From contig NZ_FNFF01000011.1 of the NCBI RefSeq assembly GCF_900100315.1, forward strand, positions 124,001 through 188,000: a stretch of DNA of 64,000 nt, written 5' to 3'. Origin of the DNA: Streptomyces indicus. Its GTDB lineage: Bacteria; Actinomycetota; Actinomycetes; Streptomycetales; Streptomycetaceae. This document shows, piece after piece, positions 8,588-21,006 of the stretch. The translations under genes and the position numbers were made by a program. The notes under the pieces were generated by a model. The model saw nothing but the letters and a program-made list of their open reading frames with translations, had not been told where the DNA came from and did not search any database. Numbering within the stretch: the first letter of the stretch is position 1; every line of letters starts with the position of its first letter.

Positions 8588-9736
8588 ATGAGCAAGCACA
8601 AGAAGCAGAGCACGCCGTCCGTGAGCGGACGGAACATCCGGCGCAACATCGTCATAACCGCCGCCGGCGCCACCGGCATGATCGGTCTGGGTGCCGCCAA
8701 CGCCGGCGCCGCCGAGCTGCCGGTCTCCGCGCCCGTCAGCACGCCGGACGTGGACGTCGCCACCGACGCGCTCGACCAGGTCCGCGACCAGGTGCGCGAC
8801 AAGGCCTCCGGCGTCGGTGCCGAGGAGGCGCTGGGCAAGGCGAAGGGTTCCGCGGCCGGTGCCAAGGCGAAGGCCGAGTCGGCCGTGCGCGGCGCCGAGG
8901 GCCTCGGCGACCTCCAGGGTCTCCAGGGCGCCGCCGACCAGGCCAAGGGCCAGGCCGACCGGCTCCCGGCGGGCCAGCTCCCGACCGCGGAGCTGCCGGC
9001 CGCAGACCTCCCGGCCGCGGACCTCCCCGCCAACGGCCTCCCGGACGCCCAGCTGCCCACCGGCCTCCCCGCGGCCGAGCTGCCCTCCGGCCTCGCGAAC
9101 GCGCAGCTCCCGGCCTCCCTGCCGGACGGTCTGCCCGCCGCCCAACTCCCCGCCCCCGAGGGCGAGATCGACTACCTCTTCGGCCCGCTCTCCGCCTTCG
9201 CCCCGGCCGTCGTCGAGCAGGCCCCCGGCGTGCTCGAGCAGGCCCCGGCCCACGCGCAGGGCGCCCTGGCCGCCGCGAACCCGGTCGTCGCCGAGACCAC
9301 CGCGGCCGTGCTGCCGCCGGTCGCCGCGACCGCCGTCGAGTCGGTGCTCCCCGTCGTCGGCCAGGCGCTCGCCGACGCGGGCACGCTGGTGCAGGGCGTG
9401 GGCGGGGACGTCACGCCGTTCGCGCAGGGGGTCACCGACGAGGTGCGGCCCTTCGCGGGCGGCGTCGTCGAGGACGTGAAGCCGGTGGCCGACGTGGTGG
9501 TCTCCGAGGTGCAGCCCCTGGTCCAGGACGTCGGCACGGCCGCGACCGGCCTCGCCACCGGCGTCGGCGGCGAGGCGGACGGTCTGGTGCGCGGTGTCAC
9601 CGCCGAGGTCGGCCCGTTCGCCGAGGACCTCACGGGCACGGTCCGCGCGGACGCGGGCCCGCTCGTGCAGAACGCCGCTTCCGGCGTGCAGGCCACGGCC
9701 TCCGCGGTGACCCCCGGGTTCGCGGCCGGCATCTGA
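8588..9736 (+). CDS. Secreted Ala/Leu/Pro-repeat protein
   Basis: 382 aa from ATG 8588. The start MSKHKKQSTPSVSGRN is followed by a hydrophobic stretch (IVITAAGATGMIGLGAANAG) and a likely cleavage near AGAAEL, so it is probably exported. Residues about 40-110 are Lys/Ala/Glu helices with DQVRDQVRDKAS periodicity. Residues about 120-190 are a run of LPxAxLP-type units; the C-terminal half alternates Val/Ala/Gly with acidic residues. No domain is recognised. With its upstream neighbour it forms a pair of secreted repeat proteins of unknown role, possibly cell-surface or aerial-growth associated (inference). Confidence 0.75.
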   Translation: MSKHKKQSTPSVSGRNIRRNIVITAAGATGMIGLGAANAGAAELPVSAPVSTPDVDVATDALDQVRDQVRDKASGVGAEEALGKAKGSAAGAKAKAESAVRGAEGLGDLQGLQGAADQAKGQADRLPAGQLPTAELPAADLPAADLPANGLPDAQLPTGLPAAELPSGLANAQLPASLPDGLPAAQLPAPEGEIDYLFGPLSAFAPAVVEQAPGVLEQAPAHAQGALAAANPVVAETTAAVLPPVAATAVESVLPVVGQALADAGTLVQGVGGDVTPFAQGVTDEVRPFAGGVVEDVKPVADVVVSEVQPLVQDVGTAATGLATGVGGEADGLVRGVTAEVGPFAEDLTGTVRADAGPLVQNAASGVQATASAVTPGFAAGI

Positions 9737-10228
9737 CACGGACCGGCGGCGCGGCTGACACGGACCGGCCGCGCGGCCGGATCCGACGCACGGGTGGCCG
9801 GCCCGCCAGGCCGGCACCTGCGTGGCCGCGGGCCGGACAGCCGTTCCTCCGGCGCTCGGTGGGGACCCCGCGCCGGAGGGACCCCGGCCCGCGGCCTGCG
9901 CTCGCACACCCCCGTATCCCCGTTACCCCCGTACGCCCGATGCCGCGCACCCCGGCACGCCCGCGGCACCACGGTCTGTGACCGTTATCACCGCCGGAGT
10001 GTGATCTGCGATTTAGGGACCAACGTCCCACGGCGATAACCTGCGAGACGGACATGCCGCGTCCACGGCCACCGTGTACGCCTCCCTCAGTGACAGCGCC
10101 GTCACGTTGCCCTTCGCGGCACGCCCATGCAGACGCAGACATGCAGACGCAGCCCGCAGACAACGAACGCGACAGACGCGATCGCGATGAAACGCGACCG
10201 ACGCGACACGGAAAAGGGACGGACGCGC
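9737..10228. other. Intergenic region upstream of sucC
   Basis: No gene is supported here. The left part holds a near-duplicate of about 21 bp (TGACACGGACCGGC units around 9734-9777) and a perfect 16-bp palindrome at 9765-9780 that could form a hairpin behind the secreted-protein gene. The right part holds a GGGAC-CAAC-GTCCC inverted repeat (10016-10029), a GTGAC-N6-GTCAC inverted repeat (10090-10105) and two adjacent 14-bp repeats (10126-10153), all plausible leader or operator elements of sucCD. No consensus -35/-10 pair is convincing. Confidence 0.5.
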
Positions 10229-11407
10229 GTGGACCTGTTCGAGTACCAGGCGAGGGACCTCTTCGCCAAGCACGGTGTACCGGTGCTGGCCGGTGAAGTC
10301 ATCGACACGCCTGAGGCGGCGCGCGCGGTGACCGAGCGTCTCGGCGGCAAGTCCGTCGTCAAGGCGCAGGTGAAGGTCGGCGGCCGCGGCAAGGCCGGCG
10401 GCGTGAAGCTGGCCGACAGCGGCGACGACGCGGTCGAGAAGGCCGGCCAGATCCTCGGCATGGACATCAAGGGCCACACGGTCCACAAGGTGATGATCGC
10501 CGAGCTGGCCCCCGAGATCGCGGAGGAGTACTACGTCTCCTACCTCCTCGACCGCACCAACCGCACCTTCCTGTGCATCGCCTCCGTCGAGGGCGGCATG
10601 GACATCGAGGAAGTCGCGGCCAACCGCCCCGAGGCCGTCGCCAAGATCGCGGTCGACGCCAACGCCGGTGTGACCCCGGAGAAGGCCCGCGAGATCGTCG
10701 AGGCCGCGAAGTTCCCGGCCGACGTCGCCGACAAGATCGCCGACGTGCTCCAGACGCTGTGGAAGACCTTCGTCGCCGAGGACGCCCTCCTCGTCGAGGT
10801 CAACCCGCTCGCCAAGGTCGCCTCCGGCGACATCCTGGCCCTGGACGGCAAGGTCTCCCTGGACGCCAACGCCGACTTCCGCCAGCCCGAGCACGAGGCG
10901 CTCGAGGACAAGGACGCAGCCAACCCGCTCGAGGCTGCGGCCAAGGCCAAGGGCCTCAACTACGTCAAGCTCGACGGCGAGGTCGGCATCATCGGCAACG
11001 GCGCGGGTCTCGTCATGAGCACCCTCGACGTCGTCGCGTACGCCGGTGAGAACCACGGCGGCGTCAAGCCGGCCAACTTCCTCGACATCGGCGGCGGCGC
11101 GTCCGCCGAGGTGATGGCCAACGGCCTCGAGATCATCCTCGGCGACCCGGACGTCAAGTCCGTCTTCGTCAACGTCTTCGGTGGCATCACCGCCTGTGAC
11201 GAGGTCGCCAACGGCATCGTCCAGGCCCTGGAGCTGCTCTCGTCGAAGGGCGAAGAGGTCACCAAGCCGCTCGTCGTGCGTCTCGACGGCAACAACGCGG
11301 AGCTGGGTCGCAAGATCCTCAGCGACGCCAACCACCCGCTGGTGCAGCGCGTGGACACGATGGACGGCGCGGCCGACAAGGCCGCCGAGCTCGCGGCCGC
11401 GAAGTAA
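10229..11407 (+). CDS. sucC: Succinyl-CoA synthetase (ADP-forming) beta subunit
   Basis: 392 aa from GTG 10229, with an AAAAGGGA ribosome site about 10 nt upstream. The N-terminus ([19 protein letters not shown]) is the classic ATP-grasp start of SucC. Nucleotide and CoA-ligase features include [17 protein letters not shown] and the C-terminal [16 protein letters not shown]. It catalyses, with SucD, succinyl-CoA + ADP + Pi to succinate + ATP + CoA in the TCA cycle. The longer in-frame extension to 10127 runs through short DNA repeats and is not SucC-like. sucD follows after 21 bp; the two form an operon ended by a strong hairpin. Confidence 0.97.
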   Translation: MDLFEYQARDLFAKHGVPVLAGEVIDTPEAARAVTERLGGKSVVKAQVKVGGRGKAGGVKLADSGDDAVEKAGQILGMDIKGHTVHKVMIAELAPEIAEEYYVSYLLDRTNRTFLCIASVEGGMDIEEVAANRPEAVAKIAVDANAGVTPEKAREIVEAAKFPADVADKIADVLQTLWKTFVAEDALLVEVNPLAKVASGDILALDGKVSLDANADFRQPEHEALEDKDAANPLEAAAKAKGLNYVKLDGEVGIIGNGAGLVMSTLDVVAYAGENHGGVKPANFLDIGGGASAEVMANGLEIILGDPDVKSVFVNVFGGITACDEVANGIVQALELLSSKGEEVTKPLVVRLDGNNAELGRKILSDANHPLVQRVDTMDGAADKAAELAAAK

Positions 11408-11428
11408 GGGACGAGGTCAGACACCACC

Positions 11429-12313
11429 ATGGCTATCTTCCTCAACAAGGACAGCAAGGTCATCGTCCAGGGCATGACCGGTGCCACGGGCATGAAGCAC
11501 ACCAAGCTGATGCTCGGTGACGGCACGAACATCGTCGGCGGCGTGAACCCGCGCAAGGCCGGCACGTCCGTCGACATCGACGGCACCGAGATCCCGGTCT
11601 TCGGCACCGTCGCCGAGGCGATGGAGAAGACGGGCGCCAACGTCTCCGTCCTCTTCGTCCCGCCGGCCTTCGCCAAGGCCGCCGTGGTCGAGGCGATCGA
11701 CGCCGAGATCCCGCTCGCGGTCGTCATCACCGAGGGCATCGCCGTGCACGACTCCGCCGCGTTCTACGCGTACTCGCTGGAGAAGGGCGGCAAGACCCGC
11801 ATCATCGGCCCGAACTGCCCCGGTCTCATCACCCCGGGCCAGTCCAACGCCGGCATCATCCCGGGCGACATCACGAAGCCGGGCCGCATCGGCCTGGTCT
11901 CGAAGTCCGGCACGCTGACGTACCAGATGATGTACGAGCTCCGCGACATCGGCTTCAGCTCGGCCGTGGGCATCGGCGGTGACCCGGTCATCGGCACGAC
12001 GCACATCGACGCCCTGGCGGCCTTCGAGGCCGACCCCGACACCGACCTGATCGTCATGATCGGCGAGATCGGCGGCGACGCCGAGGAGCGTGCGGCCGAC
12101 TTCATCAAGGCCAACGTGACCAAGCCGGTCGTCGGCTACGTCGCCGGCTTCACCGCGCCCGAGGGCAAGACCATGGGCCACGCCGGCGCCATCGTCTCCG
12201 GCTCCTCCGGCACGGCCGCCGCGAAGAAGGAGGCCCTCGAGGCCGCGGGCGTCAAGGTCGGCAAGACCCCGACCGAGACGGCCAAGCTCGCCCGCGCGAT
12301 CCTCGCCGGCTGA
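11429..12313 (+). CDS. sucD: Succinyl-CoA synthetase alpha subunit
   Basis: 294 aa from ATG 11429. It has the Rossmann CoA-binding N-terminus ([16 protein letters not shown]), the segment [16 protein letters not shown], and the active-site histidine segment [14 protein letters not shown] near the C-terminus (phosphohistidine is formed during catalysis). It pairs with SucC just upstream and is of normal length. A perfect 17-bp terminator stem follows. Confidence 0.97.
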   Translation: MAIFLNKDSKVIVQGMTGATGMKHTKLMLGDGTNIVGGVNPRKAGTSVDIDGTEIPVFGTVAEAMEKTGANVSVLFVPPAFAKAAVVEAIDAEIPLAVVITEGIAVHDSAAFYAYSLEKGGKTRIIGPNCPGLITPGQSNAGIIPGDITKPGRIGLVSKSGTLTYQMMYELRDIGFSSAVGIGGDPVIGTTHIDALAAFEADPDTDLIVMIGEIGGDAEERAADFIKANVTKPVVGYVAGFTAPEGKTMGHAGAIVSGSSGTAAAKKEALEAAGVKVGKTPTETAKLARAILAG

Positions 12314-12328
12314 GCGCTTTAGCCGCTA

Positions 12329-12368
12329 CGAAGGCCCGTACCCCTCCTGCCAGGGGTACGGGCCTTCG
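12329..12368 (+). terminator. Rho-independent-type hairpin after sucCD
   Basis: Perfect 17-bp stem (12329-12345 with 12352-12368) and 6-nt loop, located 15 bp after the sucD stop. There is no T-run, as usual for Streptomyces terminators. Confidence 0.85.
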
Positions 12369-12462
12369 GCGTGTGCGGGGGCGTGTGCGTGTGCGGGGGC
12401 GGGAGCGGGGGTGGATCGGGGCACCCGGGCACCCGGGCCCCGGGGTGTTCTCGCAGGTCAAC

Positions 12463-12537
12463 CCCGTTGTCAGTGGCGGCCGATAGTCTTGCGGGGCTGG
12501 CGCGGCCCCCGGGCGGGAGGGGACTGTCCGGGTAACC
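12463..12537 (+). repeat. ~75-bp element carrying a RecA-NDp consensus (copy A)
   Basis: TTGTCAGTG (12467-12475), 8 nt, TAGTCT (12484-12489) matches the PafBC-type promoter consensus exactly. The same box plus about 50 bp of downstream sequence (CGATAG, then CGGCCCCCGGG, then GGGAGGGG or similar, then GTCCGGG) recurs at 62803-62876 with few differences. Here it points rightward into the 3' end of the leftward HTH/sigma-like gene, with no plus-strand gene after it. It is either an antisense damage promoter or a dispersed element. Confidence 0.6.
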
Positions 12538-12542
12538 GGGCT

Positions 12543-14975
<2,433 letters not shown>

Positions 14976-15109
14976 GTCGGACTCTCCACACCGTGGACCG
15001 TGGGTCGGGGCGCATGGCAGACCAGTGCCCCGATAAGTACATAAACGTATATTGAGCGACACTTCGGGCATTCGCCTGTTACGCGAAGAGCGCGCGTGTC
15101 GTTGGGACC
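14976..15109. promoter_or_regulatory. Divergent promoter region between the HTH/sigma-like and DUF6350 genes
   Basis: 134 bp separate two divergent starts. It contains an unusually AT-rich patch for this genome (TACATAAACGTATATTGA, about 15038-15055), the most likely place for -10 elements. No operator could be defined. Confidence 0.4.
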
Positions 15110-17041
15110 ATGGCGGGCGTGACGCACACGACCGACCGCAGCGCGCCGTCAGAGGGGCCGGCGGTGACTCCGCAGGCCCTGCTCAACGCCCTTGCCACGC
15201 GCCGCAGATCTTCGGCCCTCGTGCCCTGTCTCCTGGGCGGGGCCGTCGCCGCGGGCCTGGGGCTCGGCGCGCTCGCCGTCCTGGTCATGGCGTTCTGGAT
15301 CTCCTCGCCCTACCCGGACAGCGGTCCCGGACAGGCGCTGCACGTGGCCGCCGGCCTGTGGCTGCTCGCCCACGGCGCGGACGTCATCCGGCCCGATACC
15401 CTCACCGGCACCCCGGCCCCGGTCGGTGTGACCCCGCTGCTCCTGCTCGGACTGCCCGCGCTGCTCGTGCACCGCGCGGCCCGCGACGCCGCCGACACGG
15501 CGCCGGACGTGCGGACCGCGCTGGGCGGGGTGGCCGGCGGTTATCTCCTGGTCGGGGCCGCCGCGATGTTCTACGCGCAGGGCGGGCCGCTGTACGCGGA
15601 TCCGGTCAGCGCCCTCGTCCATCTGCCGCTGCTCGCCGCCGTGGCCGCGGCCGCCGGGGTGTGGACGGCCTACGGCCGCCCGCGCGGTCCGCTGCCCGCG
15701 TACGTCCTCCGCCTCCAGGACACCGCTCCCGTACGGGCGCTCCTGGACCGCAGGGACCAGCTCGCCGCGGCCGGGCGCGCGGCGGCTGCGGGTGCGGCGG
15801 TCCTGGTCGGCGGCGGTGCGCTGGCCGTGGCGGTCTCGCTGGCCCTGCATCTGGAGGCGGCGCAGGCTTCGTTCCTTCAGCTGACCGGTGCGTGGTCGGG
15901 GCGGGCCGCGGTGCTGCTGCTTGCCGTGGCGCTGGTGCCGAACGCGGCGGTCTGGGGCGCCGCCTACGCGCTCGGCCCCGGTGTCCTGCTCGGCGCCGGC
16001 CAGGTCGCCTGGCCGCTGGGCGCTCCCGACGGCGGTCCGTTGCTGCCGTCCTTCCCACTGCTCGCCGCCGTGCCGTCGCCCGGCCCCGGCACCCCGCTGA
16101 ACTGGGCCTGCGCCGGCGTCGCGGTGCTCGCCGGGCTGACGGCCGGCTGGTTCGTGCTGCGGGCCGCGGCGCCCGCGGGCGGCGGGCGCGAGGAGGTGTG
16201 GGGGCGGGGCGAGACGGCGTTGACGGTCGGCCTCGCCGCGCTGTTCACCGGCGCGGCGCTCGCGCTGCCGGCAGCGCTGGCCGGCGGGCCGCTCGGCGTC
16301 GGGACGCTGGCCTCGTTCGGGCCGGTGTGGTGGCAGGTGGGCGGTGCGGCCTGCGGCTGGGTGCTGGTGGTCGGGATGCCACAGGTGTTGGGCGTACGGG
16401 GGTGGCGGGGGCGGATCCCGAAGGGCGCCGTGGACCAGGAGGCCGCCCCCGCCTCGGAGTTCACGCCGGCTGGCGAAGCCGTGGATGCCGCCGATGCCTT
16501 CGGGTCGGTCGGGCCGCGCGCCCGGCGGATGCCACGGTGGTGGCCGCGGCGGCGCGCGGAGGGCGAGGCCGAGAGCGGGAGCGCGGTGGCATCCGGGGGG
16601 CCGTCGTCCGGTGGCCTGTCCGCGCGGCCGGGCTTCGAGCCGTACGACTTCCTCGACTCCGGGGCGTCCGGCCGGTCTTCGTCCTGGCATGACACCGGGG
16701 CCCGGATGGTGCGATGGGCGATGCTGGGGAAGGTGTCGGAGCGGGAGTCGCGGGCGGATGAGCAGGTGTCCGCGTCCGGTTCCGAGCCCGCGACTCGGCC
16801 CGAGCCCGCGTCCGAGTCCGTACCCATGCCCGGGTCCGCGCCCCTGCCCGAGTCCGCGCCCATGTCCGACTCCGCGCCCGCGACTCGGCCTGCGCCGACG
16901 CCCGCAGAAGCGGCGCCGCACACGGCAGACGCGCCTCAGGCCGACGGGTCACCGAAGGCCGGACCGGCCGGACCCGAACTCGCCGGACCCGCCGGACCCG
17001 CCGACAAGGCAAGCGATGCCGAAGGCGGCGGCAGTACGTAG
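15110..17041 (+). CDS. DUF6350 family integral membrane protein
   Basis: 643 aa from ATG 15110. Residues about 35-430 contain roughly nine or ten hydrophobic helices separated by short loops (for example [20 protein letters not shown] and [16 protein letters not shown]). The C-terminal ~200 residues are hydrophilic, with repeated Pro/Glu/Ser and Ala/Pro segments. This matches the DUF6350 family, found next to purN/purH in Streptomyces; its function is unknown. It is convergent with purH and shares a bidirectional terminator. Confidence 0.85.
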   Translation: MAGVTHTTDRSAPSEGPAVTPQALLNALATRRRSSALVPCLLGGAVAAGLGLGALAVLVMAFWISSPYPDSGPGQALHVAAGLWLLAHGADVIRPDTLTGTPAPVGVTPLLLLGLPALLVHRAARDAADTAPDVRTALGGVAGGYLLVGAAAMFYAQGGPLYADPVSALVHLPLLAAVAAAAGVWTAYGRPRGPLPAYVLRLQDTAPVRALLDRRDQLAAAGRAAAAGAAVLVGGGALAVAVSLALHLEAAQASFLQLTGAWSGRAAVLLLAVALVPNAAVWGAAYALGPGVLLGAGQVAWPLGAPDGGPLLPSFPLLAAVPSPGPGTPLNWACAGVAVLAGLTAGWFVLRAAAPAGGGREEVWGRGETALTVGLAALFTGAALALPAALAGGPLGVGTLASFGPVWWQVGGAACGWVLVVGMPQVLGVRGWRGRIPKGAVDQEAAPASEFTPAGEAVDAADAFGSVGPRARRMPRWWPRRRAEGEAESGSAVASGGPSSGGLSARPGFEPYDFLDSGASGRSSSWHDTGARMVRWAMLGKVSERESRADEQVSASGSEPATRPEPASESVPMPGSAPLPESAPMSDSAPATRPAPTPAEAAPHTADAPQADGSPKAGPAGPELAGPAGPADKASDAEGGGST

Positions 17042-17061
17042 GCCGCGTCCCCACCCATGCG

Positions 17062-17097
17062 AAGGGGCCCGGAAGCCGAAGCGCTTCCGGGCCCCTT
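17062..17097. terminator. Bidirectional hairpin between DUF6350 and purH
   Basis: 15-bp perfect stem (17062-17076 with 17083-17097) and 6-nt loop, placed between two converging genes. AA/TT flanks give short T-runs in both directions. Confidence 0.85.
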
Positions 17098-17108
17098 TCC
17101 CACACCGG

Positions 17109-18674
17109 TCAGTGGAAGAAGTGACGCGTCCCCGTGAAGTACATCGTCACGCCCGCCGCCTTCGCCGCCTCGACCACCTGCTCGTCGCGGACCGAGCCGC
17201 CCGGCTGGACCACGGCCTTCACGCCGGCCGCGGTCAGGATCTCCAGGCCGTCGGGGAACGGGAAGAACGCGTCCGAGGCCGCGTACGCACCGCGCGCCCG
17301 CTCCTCGCCGGCGCGCTCCACCGCGAGCTTCGCCGAGTCGACGCGGTTGACCTGGCCCATGCCCACGCCGACCGAGGCGCCGTCCTTGGCGAGCAGGATC
17401 GCGTTGGACTTGACCGCGCGGCAGGCCTTCCAGGCGAACGAGAGCTCCGCGAGCTCCGGCTCCGACAGCGCCTCGCCCGTCGCCAGCGTCCAGTTGGCCG
17501 GGTCGTCGCCGTCGGCCTGGAGCCGGTCGGTGACCTGGAGCAGCGCGCCGCCGTCGATCGGCTTGACCTCGACGGCGGAGGCGGGGGCCTCGGGGCAGCG
17601 CAGGACGCGGATGTTCTTCTTGCGGGCCAGGACCTCGACCGCGCCGTCCTCGTAGTCCGGGGCCACGATGACCTCGGTGAAGATCTCGGCGACCTGCTCG
17701 GCCATCGCCACCGACACCGGACGGTTGACGGCGATCACACCGCCGAAGGCCGACAGCGGGTCGCAGGCGTGCGCCTTGCGGTGGGCCTCGGCCACGTCGT
17801 CGCCGATCGCGATGCCGCACGGGTTGGCGTGCTTGATGATCGCGACGCAGGGCTCGGCGTGGTCGTACGCGGCACGGCGCGCGGCGTCCGTGTCCGTGTA
17901 GTTGTTGTACGACATCTCCTTGCCGTGCAGCTGCTCGGCGGCGGCCAGACCGCCCGTGCCGTCCACGTACAGAGCGGCCGGCTGGTGCGGGTTCTCGCCG
18001 TAGCGCAGGACGTTGGAGCGCTCATACGCCGAGCCCAGGAAGTCCGGCAGACCCGAGTCGTCCGCCGCCGCGTAATCCGCCGCGAACCAGGAGGCCACCG
18101 CCACGTCGTACGACGCCGTGTGCTGGAACGCTTCGGCGGCGAGGCGCTTGCGGGCCGTCAGGTCGAAGCCGCCCTCACGTACGGCCGACAGCACATCGGC
18201 GTACCGCGCGGGGCTGGTGACGACCGCGACCGACGGGTGGTTCTTGGCGGCGGCGCGGACCATCGACGGGCCGCCGATGTCGATCTGCTCCACGCACTCG
18301 TCGGGGGAGGCGCCGGAGGCGACGGTCTGCTGGAAGGGGTAGAGGTTCACGACCACCAGGTCGAAGGGCTCCACGCCCAGCTCCGCGAGCTGCTCGCGGT
18401 GCGCGTCCAGGCGCAGGTCGGCGAGGATCCCGGCGTGCACGCGCGGGTGCAGCGTCTTGACCCGGCCGTCCAGGCACTCGGGGAAGCCGGTCAGCTCCTC
18501 GACCTTGGTGACGGGCACGCCCGCCGCCGCGATCTTCGAGGCCGTCGAGCCGGTGGAGACGAGCCGGACGCCGGCCTCGTGCAGGCCCTGCGCCAGCTCC
18601 TCGAGCCCGGTCTTGTCGTAGACGCTGATCAGGGCCCTGCGGATGGGGCGCTGTCCGGAAGATGCGGCGGTCAC
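17109..18674 (-). CDS. purH: AICAR transformylase / IMP cyclohydrolase
   Basis: 521 aa from GTG 18674. The N-terminal MGS-like IMP cyclohydrolase domain begins [20 protein letters not shown] and the formyltransferase domain follows ([31 protein letters not shown]-type lysine/histidine segment). It carries out the last two steps of purine synthesis, AICAR (ZMP) to FAICAR with 10-formyl-THF, then to IMP. The GTG start overlaps the purN stop (GTGA), so the two are translationally coupled. Its substrate ZMP is the ligand of the riboswitch class seen upstream of glyA in this window. Confidence 0.97.
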   Translation of the reverse strand: MTAASSGQRPIRRALISVYDKTGLEELAQGLHEAGVRLVSTGSTASKIAAAGVPVTKVEELTGFPECLDGRVKTLHPRVHAGILADLRLDAHREQLAELGVEPFDLVVVNLYPFQQTVASGASPDECVEQIDIGGPSMVRAAAKNHPSVAVVTSPARYADVLSAVREGGFDLTARKRLAAEAFQHTASYDVAVASWFAADYAAADDSGLPDFLGSAYERSNVLRYGENPHQPAALYVDGTGGLAAAEQLHGKEMSYNNYTDTDAARRAAYDHAEPCVAIIKHANPCGIAIGDDVAEAHRKAHACDPLSAFGGVIAVNRPVSVAMAEQVAEIFTEVIVAPDYEDGAVEVLARKKNIRVLRCPEAPASAVEVKPIDGGALLQVTDRLQADGDDPANWTLATGEALSEPELAELSFAWKACRAVKSNAILLAKDGASVGVGMGQVNRVDSAKLAVERAGEERARGAYAASDAFFPFPDGLEILTAAGVKAVVQPGGSVRDEQVVEAAKAAGVTMYFTGTRHFFH

Positions 18675-19303
18675 GGGATGGATACCTTTCGTCCCTCAAT
18701 GCGATGGCCGTGCCGGGCGAGCCGCCCCACGACCTCGACGAGCAGCCTTCGCTCGACTTCCTTGATGCGCTCGTGGAGCGCGGATTCGTCGTCCTCGTCC
18801 AGGACCTCGACCACGCCCTGCGCGATGATCGGCCCCGTGTCGACGCCGTCGTCGACGAAGTGGACGGTGCAGCCGGTGACCTTCGCGCCGTACGCGAGCG
18901 CGTCGCGCACACCGTGGGCACCGGGGAAAGACGGCAGCAGCGCCGGGTGCGTGTTGACCGTGCAGCCGCCGAAGCGGGCCAGGAACTCCTTGCCCAGGAT
19001 CTTCATGAAGCCCGCCGACACCACCAGGTCCGGGGCGTGCGCGGCGGTCGCCTCCGTCAGTTCGCGGTCCCAGTCGGACCGGCTGTCGAAGTCCTTGACG
19101 CGGCACACGAAGGTCGGCAGACCGGCCTTCCGCGCGCGCTCCAGACCGACGATGTTGTCCCGGTCGGCGCCCACCGCGACGACCTCGGCACCGAACGCGG
19201 GGTCGGCCGCGGCGTCGAGCAGCGCCTGAAGATTGGTGCCGGAACCGGACACCAGAACGACAAGCCGCTTCGGCGGTACCGGCGAAGTTGCGGGGGTGGC
19301 CAC
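18671..19303 (-). CDS. purN: Phosphoribosylglycinamide formyltransferase (GART)
   Basis: 210 aa from ATG 19303. It has the N-terminal phosphate-binding region [17 protein letters not shown], the catalytic segment [17 protein letters not shown] with the conserved His, and [16 protein letters not shown] with the catalytic Asp. It transfers formyl from 10-formyl-THF to GAR in the third step of purine synthesis. It is first in a purN-purH operon, divergent from a small membrane-protein gene. Confidence 0.97.
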   Translation of the reverse strand: MATPATSPVPPKRLVVLVSGSGTNLQALLDAAADPAFGAEVVAVGADRDNIVGLERARKAGLPTFVCRVKDFDSRSDWDRELTEATAAHAPDLVVSAGFMKILGKEFLARFGGCTVNTHPALLPSFPGAHGVRDALAYGAKVTGCTVHFVDDGVDTGPIIAQGVVEVLDEDDESALHERIKEVERRLLVEVVGRLARHGHRIEGRKVSIP

Positions 19304-19513
19304 GGCGGGGCCCTTTCGAATCGTCAGCGCATCAGTGTTTTGTACGGTCGTACGAATGCTTCGGTGTCCCCGATACGGGGAACTCTACGAAGCGCCCGAC
19401 CGTCAGCAACGATACCGGCACACACGAGAGCCCCCACGGGACGGTGGCGTGACCGGCAGGTAGCGTCTGGGGAGCAAGGCGCTACAACGACTACGGGGAA
19501 AGACGCACACCTG
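19304..19513. promoter_or_regulatory. Divergent region upstream of purN and the membrane-protein gene
   Basis: 210 bp between divergent starts. It holds a short GTACGGTCGTAC inverted repeat near 19340 and a CCCCGATACGGGG hairpin near 19368-19380. No riboswitch or consensus promoter pair is clear. Confidence 0.35.
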
Positions 19514-20224
19514 ATGCCGGATCGCATGCCCTCGCCCTCGTCCTCGTCGCCGCAGGGCTCCTCACCGCAGGGCTCCTCGCAGGACGCGAACAAGGACCCT
19601 GAGGGAAGCGACAACCCCTTCGCGCCCCCGCCCGAGGGCGCCCCCGAGCAGCCCTGGCGCCCGCGGCACCCCGAGGGCGGCGACGGCGACGGCAGGGGCG
19701 ACGGCGGCGGTCAGGGCGGCGGTCCGGGCTGGAGCCCGCGGCAGCCCGGCCGTTCCTCCGGCGGCTTCGGCCAGCGGCCAGGACCCGAGGGCGGGCAGAA
19801 CGGGCCGGGTGGCCCGATGCGCTGGGACCCGACCGACCCCGCGCAGCGCCGTGCGCGCTATGCGCTGCTCGGCGGCATGTGGGCGTTCTTCTTCGGGCTG
19901 TTCGGCTGGCCTTACGTGGCCCTGCTGCTCGGTGCGCTCGCCGTCTACTGGGGTGTGACCTCGCTGCGGGCCAAGCCCAAGACCCCGGACCCGACGCAGC
20001 CCGCCCCCGCACCCGGCGCGGGCAAGCCGCAGACGACGGCCGCGGTGAGCGGTCTGGTCACGGGCGGACTGGCGCTGGCCATGGTCGCCCTGACGTTCAG
20101 CGCCCAGCTCGTCTATCGCGACTACTACGTCTGCGAGCGCGACGCGAACACGCATGCCGCGCAGAAGCAGTGCGAGGAGCTGCTGCCGAAGCCGTTGCGC
20201 ACGCTGCTCGGCGAGCAGGACTGA
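19514..20224 (+). CDS. Pro/Gly-rich small membrane protein, DUF4190-like layout
   Basis: 236 aa from ATG 19514 (a second in-frame ATG is at 19526). The first ~105 residues are Pro/Gly/Gln/Ser-rich and disordered. Two hydrophobic hairpins follow: RYALLGGMWAFFFGLFGW / VALLLGALAVYWGVTSL, and AAVSGLVTGGLALAMVALTF. A short Cys-containing tail (DYYVCERDANTHAAQKQCEE) follows. The layout resembles DUF4190-type membrane proteins; the function is unknown. Confidence 0.7.
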   Translation: MPDRMPSPSSSSPQGSSPQGSSQDANKDPEGSDNPFAPPPEGAPEQPWRPRHPEGGDGDGRGDGGGQGGGPGWSPRQPGRSSGGFGQRPGPEGGQNGPGGPMRWDPTDPAQRRARYALLGGMWAFFFGLFGWPYVALLLGALAVYWGVTSLRAKPKTPDPTQPAPAPGAGKPQTTAAVSGLVTGGLALAMVALTFSAQLVYRDYYVCERDANTHAAQKQCEELLPKPLRTLLGEQD

Positions 20225-20230
20225 TCCGGC

Positions 20231-20254
20231 GCACTTACGCACTTACGCACTTAC
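20231..20254. repeat. Three 8-bp tandem repeats
   Basis: GCACTTAC occurs three times head to tail, 7 bp after the stop of the 236-aa membrane protein. Confidence 0.9.
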
Positions 20255-20282
20255 GCCCCTTCGCCCGGCGCATCGGCTCCGG

Positions 20283-20918
20283 TCACCGGCCGGTGGACCG
20301 ACTGCCCGTGCCGGGCAGCCCGTTGAGCTTGCGCGCCTCGTCGAGTGCGGCGAGGCGCATCCGGGTGCGCAGGCGCAGTTCGGCCTGGTACGGGGCGAGC
20401 GTCACGTCCCACGCGTAGCGCAGCGCCTCGGCCCGCGCGCTCGCCGTCCGTGCGTCGGGCGGAGCGGTGGGCGCCGGCAGAGCGTCCAGGAGCGCGTTGA
20501 CGCGCGTCCAGGTCGCGGCGTCCCCGTACAGCCGCTCCTGCGCGCGCGTCCGGCACTCGGTGGCGGCCCCGGCGGTGGACCGCTTGCGTCCGTCCCCGGT
20601 GGTGGACCGTTCGCGGCAGGCCACCGTCAGTGCGTCCTCGGCCCGTTTCAGCTCGGCCAGTTCGGCGCGGGACAGGATGCGGCCGCCCTGGCAGGCGGCG
20701 CGGGCGTTGTCGTAGCGGATCAGGGACTCCCGTGAGAGTGCCGTGCGGTACCCGGGCGGTGCGGGGTCCGGATGGCCGTAACGCTCAAGGCACGTACGGG
20801 TGTTGACCAGTCGGCCCGGCCGCTCGGCGTCGGCGGCGCCCTGTGCGGTGGTGCAGCCGGTCGCGGCGGTGCCCAGGACCGCCGCGACCACGCACACCGA
20901 AACGAAACCTCGTCCCAT
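20283..20918 (-). CDS. Predicted lipoprotein
   Basis: 211 aa from ATG 20918. A signal peptide ends in a lipobox-like GTAATGC with the lipidated Cys at residue 22. The mature part is helical, Arg/Ala-rich and contains three further Cys residues, two of which could pair (TCLERYG, ARAACQGG). No family is recognised. It lies downstream of the kinase gene on the same strand, about 90 bp away, and may be co-transcribed with it. Confidence 0.7.
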   Translation of the reverse strand: MGRGFVSVCVVAAVLGTAATGCTTAQGAADAERPGRLVNTRTCLERYGHPDPAPPGYRTALSRESLIRYDNARAACQGGRILSRAELAELKRAEDALTVACRERSTTGDGRKRSTAGAATECRTRAQERLYGDAATWTRVNALLDALPAPTAPPDARTASARAEALRYAWDVTLAPYQAELRLRTRMRLAALDEARKLNGLPGTGSRSTGR

Positions 20919-21006
20919 GGCGGTGTGTCCCCCCAGCTGCGCCGCCCCCCGTGGTGGCGCGGTCGACCACGCTAGGCAGCGGCGGCGGGCCCGGGTACCT
21001 CGGAGG

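Noticed and set aside
16344-19229. 961-codon plus-strand frame across purH and purN
   Set aside because: It runs opposite to two well-supported purine genes and has shadow composition.
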